DNA of 64,000 bases from Aureimonas sp. AU12 (GCF_001463705.1 NZ_BBWH01000021.1:94742-158741), one strand, 5' to 3'; shown: positions 19,858 to 31,806, counted from the stretch's first letter. The notes: generated by a model from the letters alone, not told the origin. Made by a program: numbers and translations.

Positions 19858-21364
19858 TCCTCGTCCTTCCAGATGATCCATCCGTCCACCAGGGCTGCGG
19901 ATCGACCGGTTTCCCGTCCTTGCGAAACTCAACGTAGAGCGAGGGGGCGGCATCCACCATGTCCGCATCCGACGCACTGGCGATCCGCGTCGCTCCCATT
20001 GCGGCCAGCGGTTCACCTGAAAGCACGAACTGGCCGACCGACACGTCGATCCGGCTCATGCCGGCCAGGACGATATGATAGCCGTCGCCCGCATTCAGGA
20101 TCAAGAGCTGTCCATAGGAGCGGAAGGGACCGGAATAGAGGATCTGGCCTTCCGCCGGGGCCGTCACCGTGTCGCCGGCTCTCGCGGCGATCGTCACGCC
20201 CGATGCGGCCCGCCCGATCCCGTCGGAATGGCCGAAGCGAACGGTCTGCCGTCCCGCGACGGGAGGCACGAGGCTCCCTTTCAATGTCGAAAATGCGGCG
20301 GCGGGTGCCATCCGCGCCATCTCACGGCGAAGTTGAGCGACGTCGTAGGTCGGTGGCTCGGCGGTCGCGGGAACCTGAGGCTCGGGCGATGCGCTCCTGG
20401 GCTCGGCGGCCGCATCCGGCGGCGAGGTCTTCGCCGCCAATTCGGCCTCGGCGGCGGCGCGCTGGCGCGCCTCCTCGGCCGCTCGGATGGTGGCGAGGCG
20501 CTCGCGCTCTTCGGCGGCGCGGGTGCGGGCCGTCTCGGCTTCGAGCGAGGCGATGAGCTCCTGCAGGGTGGTGGCCTGCGATGCCAGTTCGGCGGCGCGC
20601 CGGTTCTCATCGCCGATCCGGCCGCGGCCCTCGGCCTCCAGCTTCTCCTTCTGCGCGAACAGGAGGCGCAGCCGCTCCTCTTCCTCGCGCCCGCGCGTCA
20701 ATGCCTCGGCGAAGCGCTGCTTCTCGCCGGCCAGCTGGTCCTTCACGGCGACGAGGCGCGTGAGGTCGGCGAGAAGCGCCTCGGTCTGTGTGCGGATTTC
20801 CGGCACCACGGCGCCGAGGAGGATGGCGCTGCGCACCGAACCCAGCGCATCGCCGGGCTTCACGAGAAGCGCCGGCGGCGGCTTGCGGCCCATGCGCTCG
20901 AGCGCGCCGAGCACTTCGGCAAGGACGCCGCGCCGCTCGCGCAGCGACGACTTGATCCGCGTCTCCTGGTCGGCGAGCGAGCCGATGCGCGCCTCGCTGC
21001 CGGCGATCGCGACCGAGGCCTTGCGCTGTTCGGTCGCGGCGGAAATCATCGCGGTTCGCAGCTCGTCGCGGTCCGCCGCGTAGCGGGCGATTTCGGCATC
21101 GAGCCGGGTGGCCGTCTCCTTCGACAGGGTGATGGCGTCGCCGATCCGCTTCAGCTCGGCTTCGGTGCGGGCGCGCTGGGCAATGAGGGCGATGCTGGTG
21201 GTGACGCTCGGTGCCGGCGGCTGGGGCTCCATGCCGGGCGCGACGGACGCCTCGCGCACCGGCTCCGCGTCCGCGTCCTTTGCCCAGATGGCGCCCGGAT
21301 GCACGCTGCCTGCGAGAAGGGCGGCCGCGATCAGCAGCCGCAGTCTCCGGCGGGGCGCTTGCAT
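19847..21364 (-). CDS. EnvC-like murein hydrolase activator (degenerate LytM/M23 domain)
   Basis: 505 residues: a signal peptide (RRRLRLLIAAALLAGSV), a long coiled coil (about 60-320, rich in Ala, Glu, Arg) and a C-terminal LytM domain. The LytM zinc ligands are largely missing: the usual HLHFE site reads SLYVEFRKDG and the first His-x-x-x-Asp is not conserved. It should therefore not cut peptidoglycan but activate an amidase, as E. coli EnvC does for AmiA/B. ATG 21364 is chosen over 21472 because it starts at the basic n-region. It is coupled to ctpA by an 11-base overlap. Confidence 0.85.
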   Translation of the reverse strand: MQAPRRRLRLLIAAALLAGSVHPGAIWAKDADAEPVREASVAPGMEPQPPAPSVTTSIALIAQRARTEAELKRIGDAITLSKETATRLDAEIARYAADRDELRTAMISAATEQRKASVAIAGSEARIGSLADQETRIKSSLRERRGVLAEVLGALERMGRKPPPALLVKPGDALGSVRSAILLGAVVPEIRTQTEALLADLTRLVAVKDQLAGEKQRFAEALTRGREEEERLRLLFAQKEKLEAEGRGRIGDENRRAAELASQATTLQELIASLEAETARTRAAEERERLATIRAAEEARQRAAAEAELAAKTSPPDAAAEPRSASPEPQVPATAEPPTYDVAQLRREMARMAPAAAFSTLKGSLVPPVAGRQTVRFGHSDGIGRAASGVTIAARAGDTVTAPAEGQILYSGPFRSYGQLLILNAGDGYHIVLAGMSRIDVSVGQFVLSGEPLAAMGATRIASASDADMVDAAPSLYVEFRKDGKPVDPQPWWTDGSSGRTRNDT

Positions 21365-21613
21365 GGTCGTCGCGGGGAGGCGGGCCTGCGGCAAGCGATC
21401 GTCGTCCTTCGGGTTCGCCGGGATCTGTGCGTCGAAGCTTAAGGGGCCGGACCTTAAGAAACGATCAACCATGCGACCGCGACCGAGGCCGGAGGCGCTG
21501 CGCGCACGAACCCCATGAGAGGGGAGGGGCAGGGCGCGAGGAAGGCGCGGTCGGCAAAACGCGAACGAAATCTAAGCCCTGTTGCCGTTCGGCATCGCCT
21601 GTCGGCCGCGGCG

Positions 21614-22096
21614 TCAGGCGCGGTGATAGGGGTGGCCGGCGAGGATCGTGGTGGCGCGATAAAGCTGTTCGGCGAGGAGAATGCGCACGATCTGGTGCGG
21701 GAAGGTCAGCCGCCCGAAGGCGATCGTGCCCGCCGCAGCCGTGCGCAGCTCCGGCGCGAGGCCGTCGGGGCCGCCGATGACGAGAGCGAGATCGCGCAGG
21801 CCTTCGTCTCGCAGCCGGGCGAGGTCGACCGCGAACTCCTCCGAGGACGGGGTGCGTCCGGTCTCGTCAAGCGCCAGCAGGCGGCAGCCTTCGGGCAGGG
21901 CCGCGGTGAGGCGCGTGGCCTCGTCGCGCCGGCGCTCGCTCACGCCGGGCAGCTTGGACTCGGGCAGCTCCACCACGCCCGCGAAGTCGAGCCCGAGCGG
22001 CGCACCGCTCTTCTTCAGGCGGTCGAGATAGCGGGCGGCGAGCTCCTGCTCCGGCCCGGCCTTCATCCGGCCGATGGCGGCGATGCGAAGTCTCAT
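21614..22096 (-). CDS. rlmH: 23S rRNA (pseudouridine-1915 N3)-methyltransferase RlmH
   Basis: SPOUT-class methyltransferase acting on Psi1915 of helix 69 in the assembled ribosome. 160 residues from ATG 22096, the usual length. MRLRIAAIGRMKAGPEQELAARYLDR is the N-terminal signature. LVIGGPDGL is part of the SAM knot, and the end LAEQLYRATTILAGHPYHRA is typical. It follows rsfS but lies beyond a terminator, so it probably has its own promoter. Confidence 0.95.
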   Translation of the reverse strand: MRLRIAAIGRMKAGPEQELAARYLDRLKKSGAPLGLDFAGVVELPESKLPGVSERRRDEATRLTAALPEGCRLLALDETGRTPSSEEFAVDLARLRDEGLRDLALVIGGPDGLAPELRTAAAGTIAFGRLTFPHQIVRILLAEQLYRATTILAGHPYHRA

Positions 22097-22120
22097 GGGT
22101 GTGTCGATGGCCTCGAACGG

Positions 22121-22150
22121 CAAAAGCCGCGGACGAGGGCCCGCGGCTTT
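22121..22150 (-). terminator. terminator between rsfS and rlmH
   Basis: AAAGCCGCGG (22123-22132) pairs with CCGCGGCTTT (22141-22150), with an eight-base loop. On the minus strand the stem is followed by TTTTG. It lies 26 bases after the rsfS stop and closes the obgE-proB-proA-nadD-rsfS unit. Confidence 0.65.
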
Positions 22151-22175
22151 CGAGACTGGAAGGACGGGACGTCGG

Positions 22176-22697
22176 TCAGTGGACCGTCGTCTCCTTGGCG
22201 TCCGACACGCTCCACATCTTCTCGATGTTGTAGAAGGTGCGCACTTCCGGGCGGAAGATGTGGATGATGATGTCGCCGGTGTCGATCAGCACCCAGTCGC
22301 CGTTCTGGAGACCCTCGACCTTGGCATTGCCATGGCCGGCTTCCTTGAGGTCGCGCAGAAGATGGTCGGCGACGGCCGAGACGTGCCGATGCGAACGGCC
22401 GGAGGCGATCACCATATGGTCGGCGAGCGCGGAACGGCCCTGCAGGTTGATGTCGACGACCTCTTCGGCCTTCGAGTCGTCGAGGCTGGCGATGACGACC
22501 TCGATCGCGGTGCGACCTTCGGTCGGGGAAGAGACGCGCGAGACGGAGCGGTCGTCAGCGGCGGTCTCGACGGCGGCGATATCGTCCTGCAGTTCGGCAA
22601 CGGGTGTCAGGTACGTGGTCCTTTCGGGCTTCGGCGAGGCGGTCGGATCGACCGTTGCCGGCAGGGGTAAGGTGGCAAGGATTGGTGACGGATTCAA
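22176..22697 (-). CDS. rsfS: ribosomal silencing factor RsfS
   Basis: Binds ribosomal protein L14 and blocks subunit joining when nutrients are short. The conserved part starts near residue 55: EVVIASLDDSKAEEVVDINL, then DHMVIASGRSHRHVSAVADHL and DWVLIDTGDIIIHIFRPEVR, all family motifs. There is no suitable ATG or GTG before the domain; the best start is TTG at 22697, which overlaps the nadD stop as TTGA. That gives 173 residues, with about 50 extra at the N-terminus. A later, rarer start cannot be excluded. Confidence 0.9.
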   Translation of the reverse strand: MNPSPILATLPLPATVDPTASPKPERTTYLTPVAELQDDIAAVETAADDRSVSRVSSPTEGRTAIEVVIASLDDSKAEEVVDINLQGRSALADHMVIASGRSHRHVSAVADHLLRDLKEAGHGNAKVEGLQNGDWVLIDTGDIIIHIFRPEVRTFYNIEKMWSVSDAKETTVH

Positions 22698-23338
22698 GAC
22701 GGGGCTTCCTGACGCTCGCGCAGGAGCGTGGAGGAGAGGGGGGACCGCGGACCATGGAGAAAGACCCAGGCGGGCGGCGGTGAGAGGGCGAGCTGCGCGG
22801 CATCGACCTCGGGAATGCGGAAGCGCGCAAGCGTGCGCGCGGCGGGAGACGAGAGAAGCGACAGCGTCGATCCCGGTCGGTCGACGATTGCGAGCGGCAC
22901 TTGTCGCGCGATCTGGCGCCAGGACTGCCAGCGGTGGAACCCCGCCAGGCTGTCGGCGCCCATCAGCCAGACGAAGCGAACGTCCGGCTTGCGGCGTTTC
23001 AAGAGCGACACCGTATCGGCGGTGAAGCGGATGTGCTGCGACGCCTCGAAGGCGGTGACGAGAATGCGCGGATCCTTCACGAGCGCCCGCGACAGGGCGA
23101 TGCGCTCGTTCAGCGGCTTGAGGTTGCCGTGATCCTTCAGCGGATTGCCCGGCGTCACCATCCACCAGACCCGGTCGAGGCGAAGCCGCTGCAGCGCCGT
23201 CTCGGCGACGAGGAGATGGCCCTCGTGCGGCGGGTTGAAGGAGCCGCCGAGAAGGCCGATGCGAAGCCCGCGCTCGGTGTGCGGCAGGCGAAGATCGGCC
23301 GGCCGCAGGGGCGGGAAGGGATGGGTCTCGCGATTCAC
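22694..23338 (-). CDS. nadD: nicotinate-nucleotide adenylyltransferase NadD
   Basis: Adenylates nicotinate mononucleotide in NAD synthesis. 214 residues from a GTG start at 23338, which overlaps the proA stop as [19 protein letters not shown] is the nucleotidyltransferase HxGH motif, [19 protein letters not shown] the family motif, and [11 protein letters not shown] the C-terminal (I)SST-x-(I)R motif. It is coupled on both sides (GTGA with proA, TTGA with rsfS). Confidence 0.93.
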   Translation of the reverse strand: MNRETHPFPPLRPADLRLPHTERGLRIGLLGGSFNPPHEGHLLVAETALQRLRLDRVWWMVTPGNPLKDHGNLKPLNERIALSRALVKDPRILVTAFEASQHIRFTADTVSLLKRRKPDVRFVWLMGADSLAGFHRWQSWRQIARQVPLAIVDRPGSTLSLLSSPAARTLARFRIPEVDAAQLALSPPPAWVFLHGPRSPLSSTLLRERQEAPS

Positions 23339-24613
23339 GGCCTCGTCTGGCCCGATCCGGACACCCGATAGTTGAAGGTGGTGAGCTGTTCGACGCCGAC
23401 CGGGCCACGCGCATGCATCTTCCCGGTGGCGATGCCGATTTCGCCGCCGAAGCCGAACTCGCCGCCATCGGCGAACTGGGTGGAGGCGTTGTGGAGGAGG
23501 ATGGCCGAGTCGACCGAACGGAAGAAGCGGTCGGCGACCGCCTCGTCCTGCGTCACCACCGCTTCCGTGTGATGGGAGGAGTAGCGCTCGATATGGGCGA
23601 TCGCGCCCTCGATGCCGGGCACAAGCGCGACGGAGAGGATGGCGTCGAGATACTCGGTGCGGAAATCCTCGTCCGTGGCGGGGCGCGCCGCCGGATAGAG
23701 CGCCCGCACGGCTTCGCTGCCGCGGATCTCGCAACCGGCTGCTGCGAGATCGTCGAGGATGGGCGCCAGATGCGTTGATGCCACCGCCTCGTCGATGAGC
23801 AGCGTCTCGGCCGCGCCGCAGATGCCGGTGCGACGCATCTTGGCGTTGACCGCGATCGCCCGCGCCATGGCGAGATCGGCCGCACCGTCGACATAGAGAT
23901 GGCAGAGGCCTTCGAGATGGGCGAAGACGGGCACGCGGGCGTCGCGCTGCACCCGCTCCACCAGCGAGCGGCCGCCGCGCGGCACGATGACGTCGATGGC
24001 GCCGCCCAGCCCCGTCAGCATGGCGCCGACAGCGGCGCGGTCGGCGGTCGGCACGAGCTGGATCGCATCGCGCGGCAGGCCGGCGGCGTCGAGCCCGGCC
24101 TGCAGGGCGCGGTGGATCGCCGCCGAGGAGCGGCGCGAGTCCGAGCCGCCGCGCAGGATCACGGCATTGCCGGCCTTCAGGCAGAGCGCGCCGGCATCGG
24201 CGGTGACGTTGGGCCGGCTCTCGTAGATCACGCCAATCACGCCGATCGGCGTGCGCACGCGCCGGATCTGCAGGCCGTTCGGCCGGGTCCACTCGTCCGC
24301 GACGGCACCGACGGGATCGGGCAGGGCGGCGATCGCCCGAAGGCTGCTCGCGATACCCGCCACCCGCCCGGCGTCGAGGCGCAGACGATCGATCATCGCC
24401 GCGCTCATGCCCGCGGCCTGCGCATCCGCGACGTCGCCGTCATTGCCGGAAAGGATCTCGGCGACGCTCGCCTCTACGGCATAGGCCATCGCTTCGAGCG
24501 CACGCGTCTTCGTTTCCGAAGACGCCATCGCCAGCGCGCGGGCGGCGCGGCTTGCGCGGCGTCCCATCGCCTGCATCAGTGCGTCCACGGACATCGTCCC
24601 GTTGGGCATCGCC

Positions 24614-24624
<11 letters not shown>
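23335..24624 (-). CDS. proA: glutamate-5-semialdehyde dehydrogenase (gamma-glutamyl phosphate reductase) ProA
   Basis: Second step of proline synthesis: NADPH reduction of gamma-glutamyl phosphate. 429 residues, full length. The aldehyde dehydrogenase fold shows the NADP-binding region and the catalytic Cys in [32 protein letters not shown] and the end [20 protein letters not shown] are signatures. It overlaps proB by 11 bases and nadD by four. Confidence 0.97.
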
Positions 24625-27528
<2,904 letters not shown>

Positions 27529-27532
<4 letters not shown>

Positions 27533-28101
27533 CCCGTGCGGCTCCAGTCCTTCAGCGACTGCCAGCATCGCCGATCCATCCGGTAGGTCTCGCTGGCGAC
27601 ACGCCCCGCTGCGAGCGACAGCGAGAGCCCCGTGCCGCAATAGCCGAAGCCGCATTTCTGGATGACGCGGCGCGAGGCGCCGTTGATCACCCGGCAGCGA
27701 ACCTCGACGAGTTCCATCGCGAGACGGGAGAATGCGTGGTCGATCACCGCCTGCGCGGCTTCCGTCGCATAGCCCTGGCTCCAGAAGGGCCGGCCGATCC
27801 AGTAGCCGAGTTCCACCGCATCGTCGGCCTCGAGCGCCTGCAGCGAGGCGAGGCCGACAAACACGTTGTCGCTCCGCCGCGTCACGGCGAGGATCAACTC
27901 GTCCTCGACGCCGGTGAGAAAGGCTTCCGCATGTCCCAGCGTATAGGGATGGGGAATGCGGGAGGTCATCTCCGCGATCTGTCGATCGTTGGCGTGGCGC
28001 GCGATCGCCGGGGCGTCGCCCAAGGTGGCGGGCCGAAGCCTCAGCCGCCTCGTCGAAAGGTAACACTCGTCTTCGTCGAGGGCGGCGTCTTCGCATGTCA
28101 T
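27529..28101 (-). CDS. GNAT acetyltransferase, RimJ/RimL type
   Basis: 190 residues of the Acetyltransf_3 group. Motifs: STRRLRLRPATLGDAPAIARH at the start, then ELGYWIGRPFWSQGYATEAAQAVIDHAF with the acetyl-CoA loop, and CRVINGASRRVIQKCGFGYCG, the N-x-x-S-x-x-V/I-x-x-K-x-G-F signature of ribosomal-protein alanine acetyltransferases. ATG 28101 is chosen because homology begins shortly after; an upstream in-frame ATG at 28185 lies beyond a terminator. A gene of this family between rpmA and obgE is usual in this order. Confidence 0.88.
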
Positions 28102-28131
28102 CGGACCGGACCTTCGGGCTCGCGGGGAAAC

Positions 28132-28163
28132 GAAAAACGGGGAGATGGCGGCCCATCTCCCCG
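28132..28163 (-). terminator. rho-independent terminator after rpmA
   Basis: An 11-base perfect stem (28138-28148 with 28153-28163) and a four-base loop, followed on the minus strand by TTTTT. It ends the rplU-rpmA transcript. Confidence 0.8.
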
Positions 28164-28239
28164 GTTCGTTCCTCGAAACCGACATCCTGTCGGGGTCAGA
28201 GGCCGGGTCGTTGGGACGCCGGCGCTCTGAAGCGACCGG

Positions 28240-28509
28240 TCACTCGGCGGCTTCGGCTTTCGGCATGACGGAGATGTAGGTTCGCCCTTGCGCCTTCTTC
28301 TGGAAGGTCACGACGCCTTCGGCGGTCGCGAACAGGGTGTGGTCGCGGCCAAGGCCCACGTTCACGCCGGGATGCCAGCGCGTGCCGCGCTGACGCACGA
28401 GAATGTTGCCCGAGATCACGTTCTCGCCGCCGAACTTCTTCACGCCGAGGCGCTTGGACTCGGAATCGCGACCGTTGCGGGACGAACCGCCTGCCTTTTT
28501 ATGTGCCAT
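28240..28509 (-). CDS. rpmA: 50S ribosomal protein L27
   Basis: L27 reaches the peptidyl-transferase centre and stabilises tRNA there. 89 residues; [20 protein letters not shown] is the signature start, with no Firmicute-type cleaved leader. [24 protein letters not shown] and GRDHTLFAT follow. It lies 153 bases after rplU; the gap has a perfect small hairpin (GGTCCTT/AAGGACC, 28546-28563). Confidence 0.98.
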   Translation of the reverse strand: MAHKKAGGSSRNGRDSESKRLGVKKFGGENVISGNILVRQRGTRWHPGVNVGLGRDHTLFATAEGVVTFQKKAQGRTYISVMPKAEAAE

Positions 28510-28662
28510 CTGTCAGTCTCCTGATGTCTGCCGGGGCTGGCGCGGGGTCCTTCTCGAAGGACCGACCGGGGCGCCGCCCCCTTGAAAATCGTCTCGTCGT
28601 CTCGTCAATCCCGTGGGACCGGCGCCGGTTCCGGCGCACCGTCCTCGTCGGGATCGCAGGGC

Positions 28663-29136
28663 TCAGGCGGTCTCGCCGTCGGCCTTCTTCTTCGAAGCGC
28701 GGGGCTTCTTGGCGGCAGTCTCGCCGGCAACGTCCGGGGTCTCGCTCGAAGCCGTCGTGGCGGTGTGGGCCGCAGGGGCTTCCGACACCGGGGCGTCGTT
28801 CGAGGCGGCGGCGGCGCGCGGGCTCGCCGTCTTGCCGTCGGTCAGGATCTCGCTGATGCGGATCAGCGTCAGGTCCTGGCGATGACCGCGGGTGCGCTTG
28901 GAGTTCTGGCGGCGACGCTTCTTGAAGGAGATCACCTTCTTGCCACGGGTCTGCTCGACGATTTCGCCGACCACGCTGGCGCCGGCCACGAAGGGCGCGC
29001 CGATCGTGGTGCCGACCATCAGCACTTCGGCGAACGAGACCTGGTCGCCGGCTTCGCCGGGCAGGCGCTCGATCTCGAACTCGTCGTTGGCGGCGACGCG
29101 GTACTGCTTGCCGCCGGTCTTGATCACTGCGAACAT
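28663..29136 (-). CDS. rplU: 50S ribosomal protein L21 with C-terminal extension
   Basis: L21 binds 23S rRNA domain I and L20. Residues 1-102 are a normal L21 ([41 protein letters not shown]). A tail of about 55 residues, rich in Ala, Thr, Glu and ending in a Lys cluster ([15 protein letters not shown]), follows. Such tails are seen in rhizobial L21. ATG 29136 is chosen because it starts the conserved MFAVIKTGG and AAGGTGAT precedes it. Confidence 0.97.
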   Translation of the reverse strand: MFAVIKTGGKQYRVAANDEFEIERLPGEAGDQVSFAEVLMVGTTIGAPFVAGASVVGEIVEQTRGKKVISFKKRRRQNSKRTRGHRQDLTLIRISEILTDGKTASPRAAAASNDAPVSEAPAAHTATTASSETPDVAGETAAKKPRASKKKADGETA

Positions 29137-29257
29137 GGATATCACCTTTCGGTCCGGCTCTCGCCCCGGTCTCTCCGGGGTCGGGCCGTCTTCTTGTGGT
29201 TATTTCGGCTCGTGTCCGGGCCTCGGCACCCTCCGGGCGCCATATCCGGACGCGCTC

Positions 29258-29286
29258 GCCTTAGCGGGGAGAGGCCGAAAGGTCAA
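29258..29286 (-). promoter_or_regulatory. promoter candidate for rplU-rpmA
   Basis: On the minus strand, TTGACC (29286-29281), a 17-base spacer, then TAAGGC (29263-29258). Spacing and -35 fit the alphaproteobacterial sigma-70 pattern. The implied 5' leader is about 115 bases; the rest of the gap up to the tRNA gene (29287-29558) shows nothing further that I can name. Confidence 0.4.
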
Positions 29287-29558
29287 GATCGGACCGGCGA
29301 TCGCAACGGGGGAATGACGGCGGCGCGTGAACGAATTCGCAGCCGGAAGTGACTCCGGCCTGGACGGCTTGGATATAGGCGCCTTCCGGCGCCGAAGGCG
29401 CGGCGCGCTTGGTCCGCGACACCCGATCGTCATGAAGCCGTCGATTGCCTCTTGTAAAGCGATGCGAGTGTTTGTTAGAGAGCCCTCGCGCCGAAAGACG
29501 CCGACCACGCCTAGGAAGAACGTTCTGAGATCGGACCGGTTTGCCGGATCCTGCGGAC

Positions 29559-29648
29559 GGAGAGGTGGCAGAGTGGTCGAATGCACCGCACTCGAAATGC
29601 GGCATACGGGCAACCGTATCGGGGGTTCGAATCCCTCCCTCTCCGCCA
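29559..29648 (+). tRNA. tRNA-Ser(CGA), CCA encoded
   Basis: 90-base class II tRNA. The acceptor GGAGAGG (29559-29565) pairs with CCTCTCC (29638-29644), followed by discriminator G and an encoded CCA. The anticodon loop CTCGAAA gives anticodon CGA, reading UCG. The long variable arm (CATACGGG...CCGTATC) and the T loop GGTTCGAATCC are in place. tRNA-Ser genes are common integration sites, and accessory DNA with insertion sequences starts directly downstream. Confidence 0.95.
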
Positions 29649-29843
29649 TTTAGGGTTCACACTCCGCCAATTCCAAACCTTGGTTCTTCCGGCATTCTGC
29701 TCATCGGGGCGCCCAGCCGGTGGCGACCGGAACGTGCGTGGATCGGGTGGTGTACAGCGTGGTGTATTGATCCTGACCCGTGGAACGGGTCCGGACGGCG
29801 TGAGAATTTTCGGGCACGATTTCTCGACGAGAGGAGAGAGCCG

Positions 29844-30110
29844 ATGCCCAAGAAACGGTTCACGAACGAGCAGATCGCCTTTGCACCGCGGCAGGCGGAG
29901 AACGGCACGCTGGTTGGCGAGATTTGCCGGAAGATGGGCGTCGCCGAGGCGACGTTTGATCGTTGGAAGAAGGTCTACGCCGGGATGGGCGTGTCTGAGA
30001 TCCGGCGCCTGAAGCAGCTTGAGGAGGAGAACGCCAAGCTGAAGCGGCTGGTCGCCGACCTCAGCCTGGACAAGACGATGCTGCAGGATGCCCTGCAAAA
30101 AAAATGGTGA
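29844..30110 (+). CDS. IS3-family transposase OrfA
   Basis: 88-residue helix-turn-helix protein (MPKKRFTNEQIAFAPRQAENG; EICRKMGVAEATFDRWKKVYAG) followed by a leucine-zipper-like helix (SEIRRLKQLEEENAKLKRLV), as in OrfA of IS407-group elements. It binds the IS ends. The reading frame looks intact and has GAGGAGAGAG before the ATG. It ends shortly after eight A (30097-30104), where ribosomes of IS3 elements normally slip into orfB; the partner here is dead. Confidence 0.82.
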   Translation: MPKKRFTNEQIAFAPRQAENGTLVGEICRKMGVAEATFDRWKKVYAGMGVSEIRRLKQLEEENAKLKRLVADLSLDKTMLQDALQKKW

Positions 30111-30675
30111 AGCCCGTCGGGCGCTGCGAGGCAAGTCCGGCACTTCCAGGCGGCATTCGCCGTGTCGGAGCGTCAGGCCTGCCAGGCCAGCGGCTTTGGA
30201 CGGGCCTCCCATCGCTACAAGTCGCGCCGCGATCCGGCGCCTGTGCTGCGCTTGCGATTGAAGGACTTGGCTGCGAGCCGAGTCCGCTACGGGTATCCGC
30301 GACCGACAGGCAATTGCTGAGCAATTGTCGAAAGGGGGGCGACTGCACGTCCTGCTCCAGCGCGAGGGCTGGGTCATCAGTCACAAGCGCGTGTACCGGC
30401 TCTACCGCGAGGAAGGGCTGTCGATCCGTACGCGCAGCCCGAAGCGCCGCCGGTCATCGCGGTACCGGGTAGGTCGGGCCACGGCGGAGCATGCCAACGA
30501 GGTCTGGTCGATGGACGCGCGTGTCGGACCGGCTGTTCGACGATCGGCCGTTCCGGATCCTGACGGTTCTCGATTGCCATACGAGAGAAGCTCTCGCGAC
30601 CTGTGCGAGGACGAACTTCCGAGCCTATCAGGTCGCCGAGGAACTCGACCGGCTGGTCGCCCTTCGCGGCAGGAC
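30104..30675 (+). pseudogene. IS3-family transposase OrfB, frameshifted and truncated
   Basis: Pieces of one OrfB can be read in different frames: FAVSERQACQASGFGRASHRYKSR, LAASRVRYGY, then LHVLLQREGWVISHKRVYRL with the motif PKRRRSSRYRVG and NEVWSMD, then SDRLFDDRPFRILTVLDCHT up to LDRLVALRG. At least three frame changes separate them: near 30125, a 40-base insertion at about 30298-30337, and one near 30515. The second catalytic Asp and the Glu of the DDE triad are missing. Confidence 0.78.
30311..30327. repeat. perfect 17-base palindrome inside the dead transposase
   Basis: CAATTGCTGAGCAATTG: eight-base arms and a single-base centre. It lies within the 40-base segment that interrupts the orfB homology. 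Confidence 0.7.
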
Positions 30676-30820
30676 GGCAAGCATTTTGCCATCCCTTGCA
30701 TCATCAGCGCACCCAGTTGGCTCGACAGTAACTGGCCCCACCGCATTCCATACCTCAAAGCTAATCGTTCATCATTTCCCGTCTATATCTGCTCATCGCA
30801 ATCGATATGGGGAATAATAA

Positions 30821-31789
30821 GTGAAGAAGGAGAGCCAAAAAGATCTAAGCCGACATGAAATTGAACTCAACATTCTTGATGTGTTTCAACGTTCGATTGC
30901 GCTGATCGGCGTCTATGATCACAATGAAGTCCTTCGATACACCAACGATGCATTTCGAAGCGCCTACTTCGTGGACCCCGAGGAACAGATCGACTGGCAG
31001 ACCCTGATGCGCCGCAACTTCGCGGCGAGCCGGGGTACCGTCATCAAGACGGACGACATCGAAAGCTGGATATCGTCCGTCAGGTCTCGCAGGGGCAAAT
31101 CCCGCCAGCGCACCTACGAAAGCGATCTCCACGGTGAACGCTTCATCTGGGTGACCGAGACCATGCGTGACGATGGCTGGATCATCTATGTTGGCACGGA
31201 CGTCACGTCACTGAACGTATCCGAGCGAAAACTGCGGCTTGCGAACGAGGATTTGTTTCGCCAGTCGTTCACCGACGAGCTAACTGGCGTCTCCAATCGC
31301 CGCCACATCCTCGGCAAGCTTCAGGAAACACTGGATGCCGGACAGGACGGCTGGGCCTGCCTCTTGGACATCGACCATTTCAAAAAAATCAACGACACCT
31401 ACGGGCATCAGGTCGGCGACGATGTTTTGACCAGCATCGCCCAAACGACCCGCAAGGCGATAAGGCTGAAGGACAGCTTCGGACGTGTCGGAGGGGAGGA
31501 GTTCCTGATCCTTTTTGCCAGCCAGTCCCTCGACGATGTGGCATCGGCCCTGCGGCATCTTCATGAAGCGATATGCGGCCTCGAACCCGTCAAAGCCCAT
31601 CCGGGACTGAAGGTCACGGTCTCGGGCGGGTTGACGTGCATCTCGCCGGGAAACACGCAGTCCCAGATCCTCCGGCGCGCCGATGTGGGCCTTTACTTCG
31701 CCAAGGCCAATGGCCGCGCCCAGATACGTTTCGTGAAAGCAGAGGACGATGCGGACCATTCCGAGATCATCGGAAGCCGGGCCGCCTAG
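30821..31789 (+). CDS. PAS-GGDEF diguanylate cyclase
   Basis: Makes the second messenger cyclic di-GMP from two GTP. 322 residues. The N-terminal part (about 15-135) looks like a PAS sensor (IGVYDHNEVLRYTNDAF ... RFIWVTETMRDDGWIIYVGTDVT), joined by a signalling helix to the GGDEF domain (FTDELTGVSNRR; LLDIDHFKKINDTYGH). The active site GGEEF is at 224-228. RLKD at 215-218, five residues before, is an intact inhibitory I-site. No membrane segment, so cytoplasmic. The start is GTG. Its 5' half and upstream DNA are clearly less GC-rich than the core genes, suggesting transfer. Confidence 0.93.
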   Translation: MKKESQKDLSRHEIELNILDVFQRSIALIGVYDHNEVLRYTNDAFRSAYFVDPEEQIDWQTLMRRNFAASRGTVIKTDDIESWISSVRSRRGKSRQRTYESDLHGERFIWVTETMRDDGWIIYVGTDVTSLNVSERKLRLANEDLFRQSFTDELTGVSNRRHILGKLQETLDAGQDGWACLLDIDHFKKINDTYGHQVGDDVLTSIAQTTRKAIRLKDSFGRVGGEEFLILFASQSLDDVASALRHLHEAICGLEPVKAHPGLKVTVSGGLTCISPGNTQSQILRRADVGLYFAKANGRAQIRFVKAEDDADHSEIIGSRAA

Positions 31790-31806
31790 GCGCGATCGAT
31801 AGTTTG

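Larger units (their letters stand above)
29760..30675 (+). mobile_element. decayed IS3-family insertion sequence (IS407-like)
   Basis: Contains an intact orfA, an A8 slippage tract and a broken, truncated orfB of the IS3 family. The left end is not defined; an imperfect repeat GACCCGT/ACGGGTC near 29774-29791 may belong to it. The right side stops inside the catalytic domain at about 30670, so the right inverted repeat is gone. No target duplication can be identified. It starts about 110 bases after the tRNA-Ser gene. Confidence 0.8.

Noticed and set aside
29649..29843. Phage attachment site duplicated from the tRNA-Ser end
   Set aside because: No second copy of the tRNA 3' end and no integrase gene could be found in the window.
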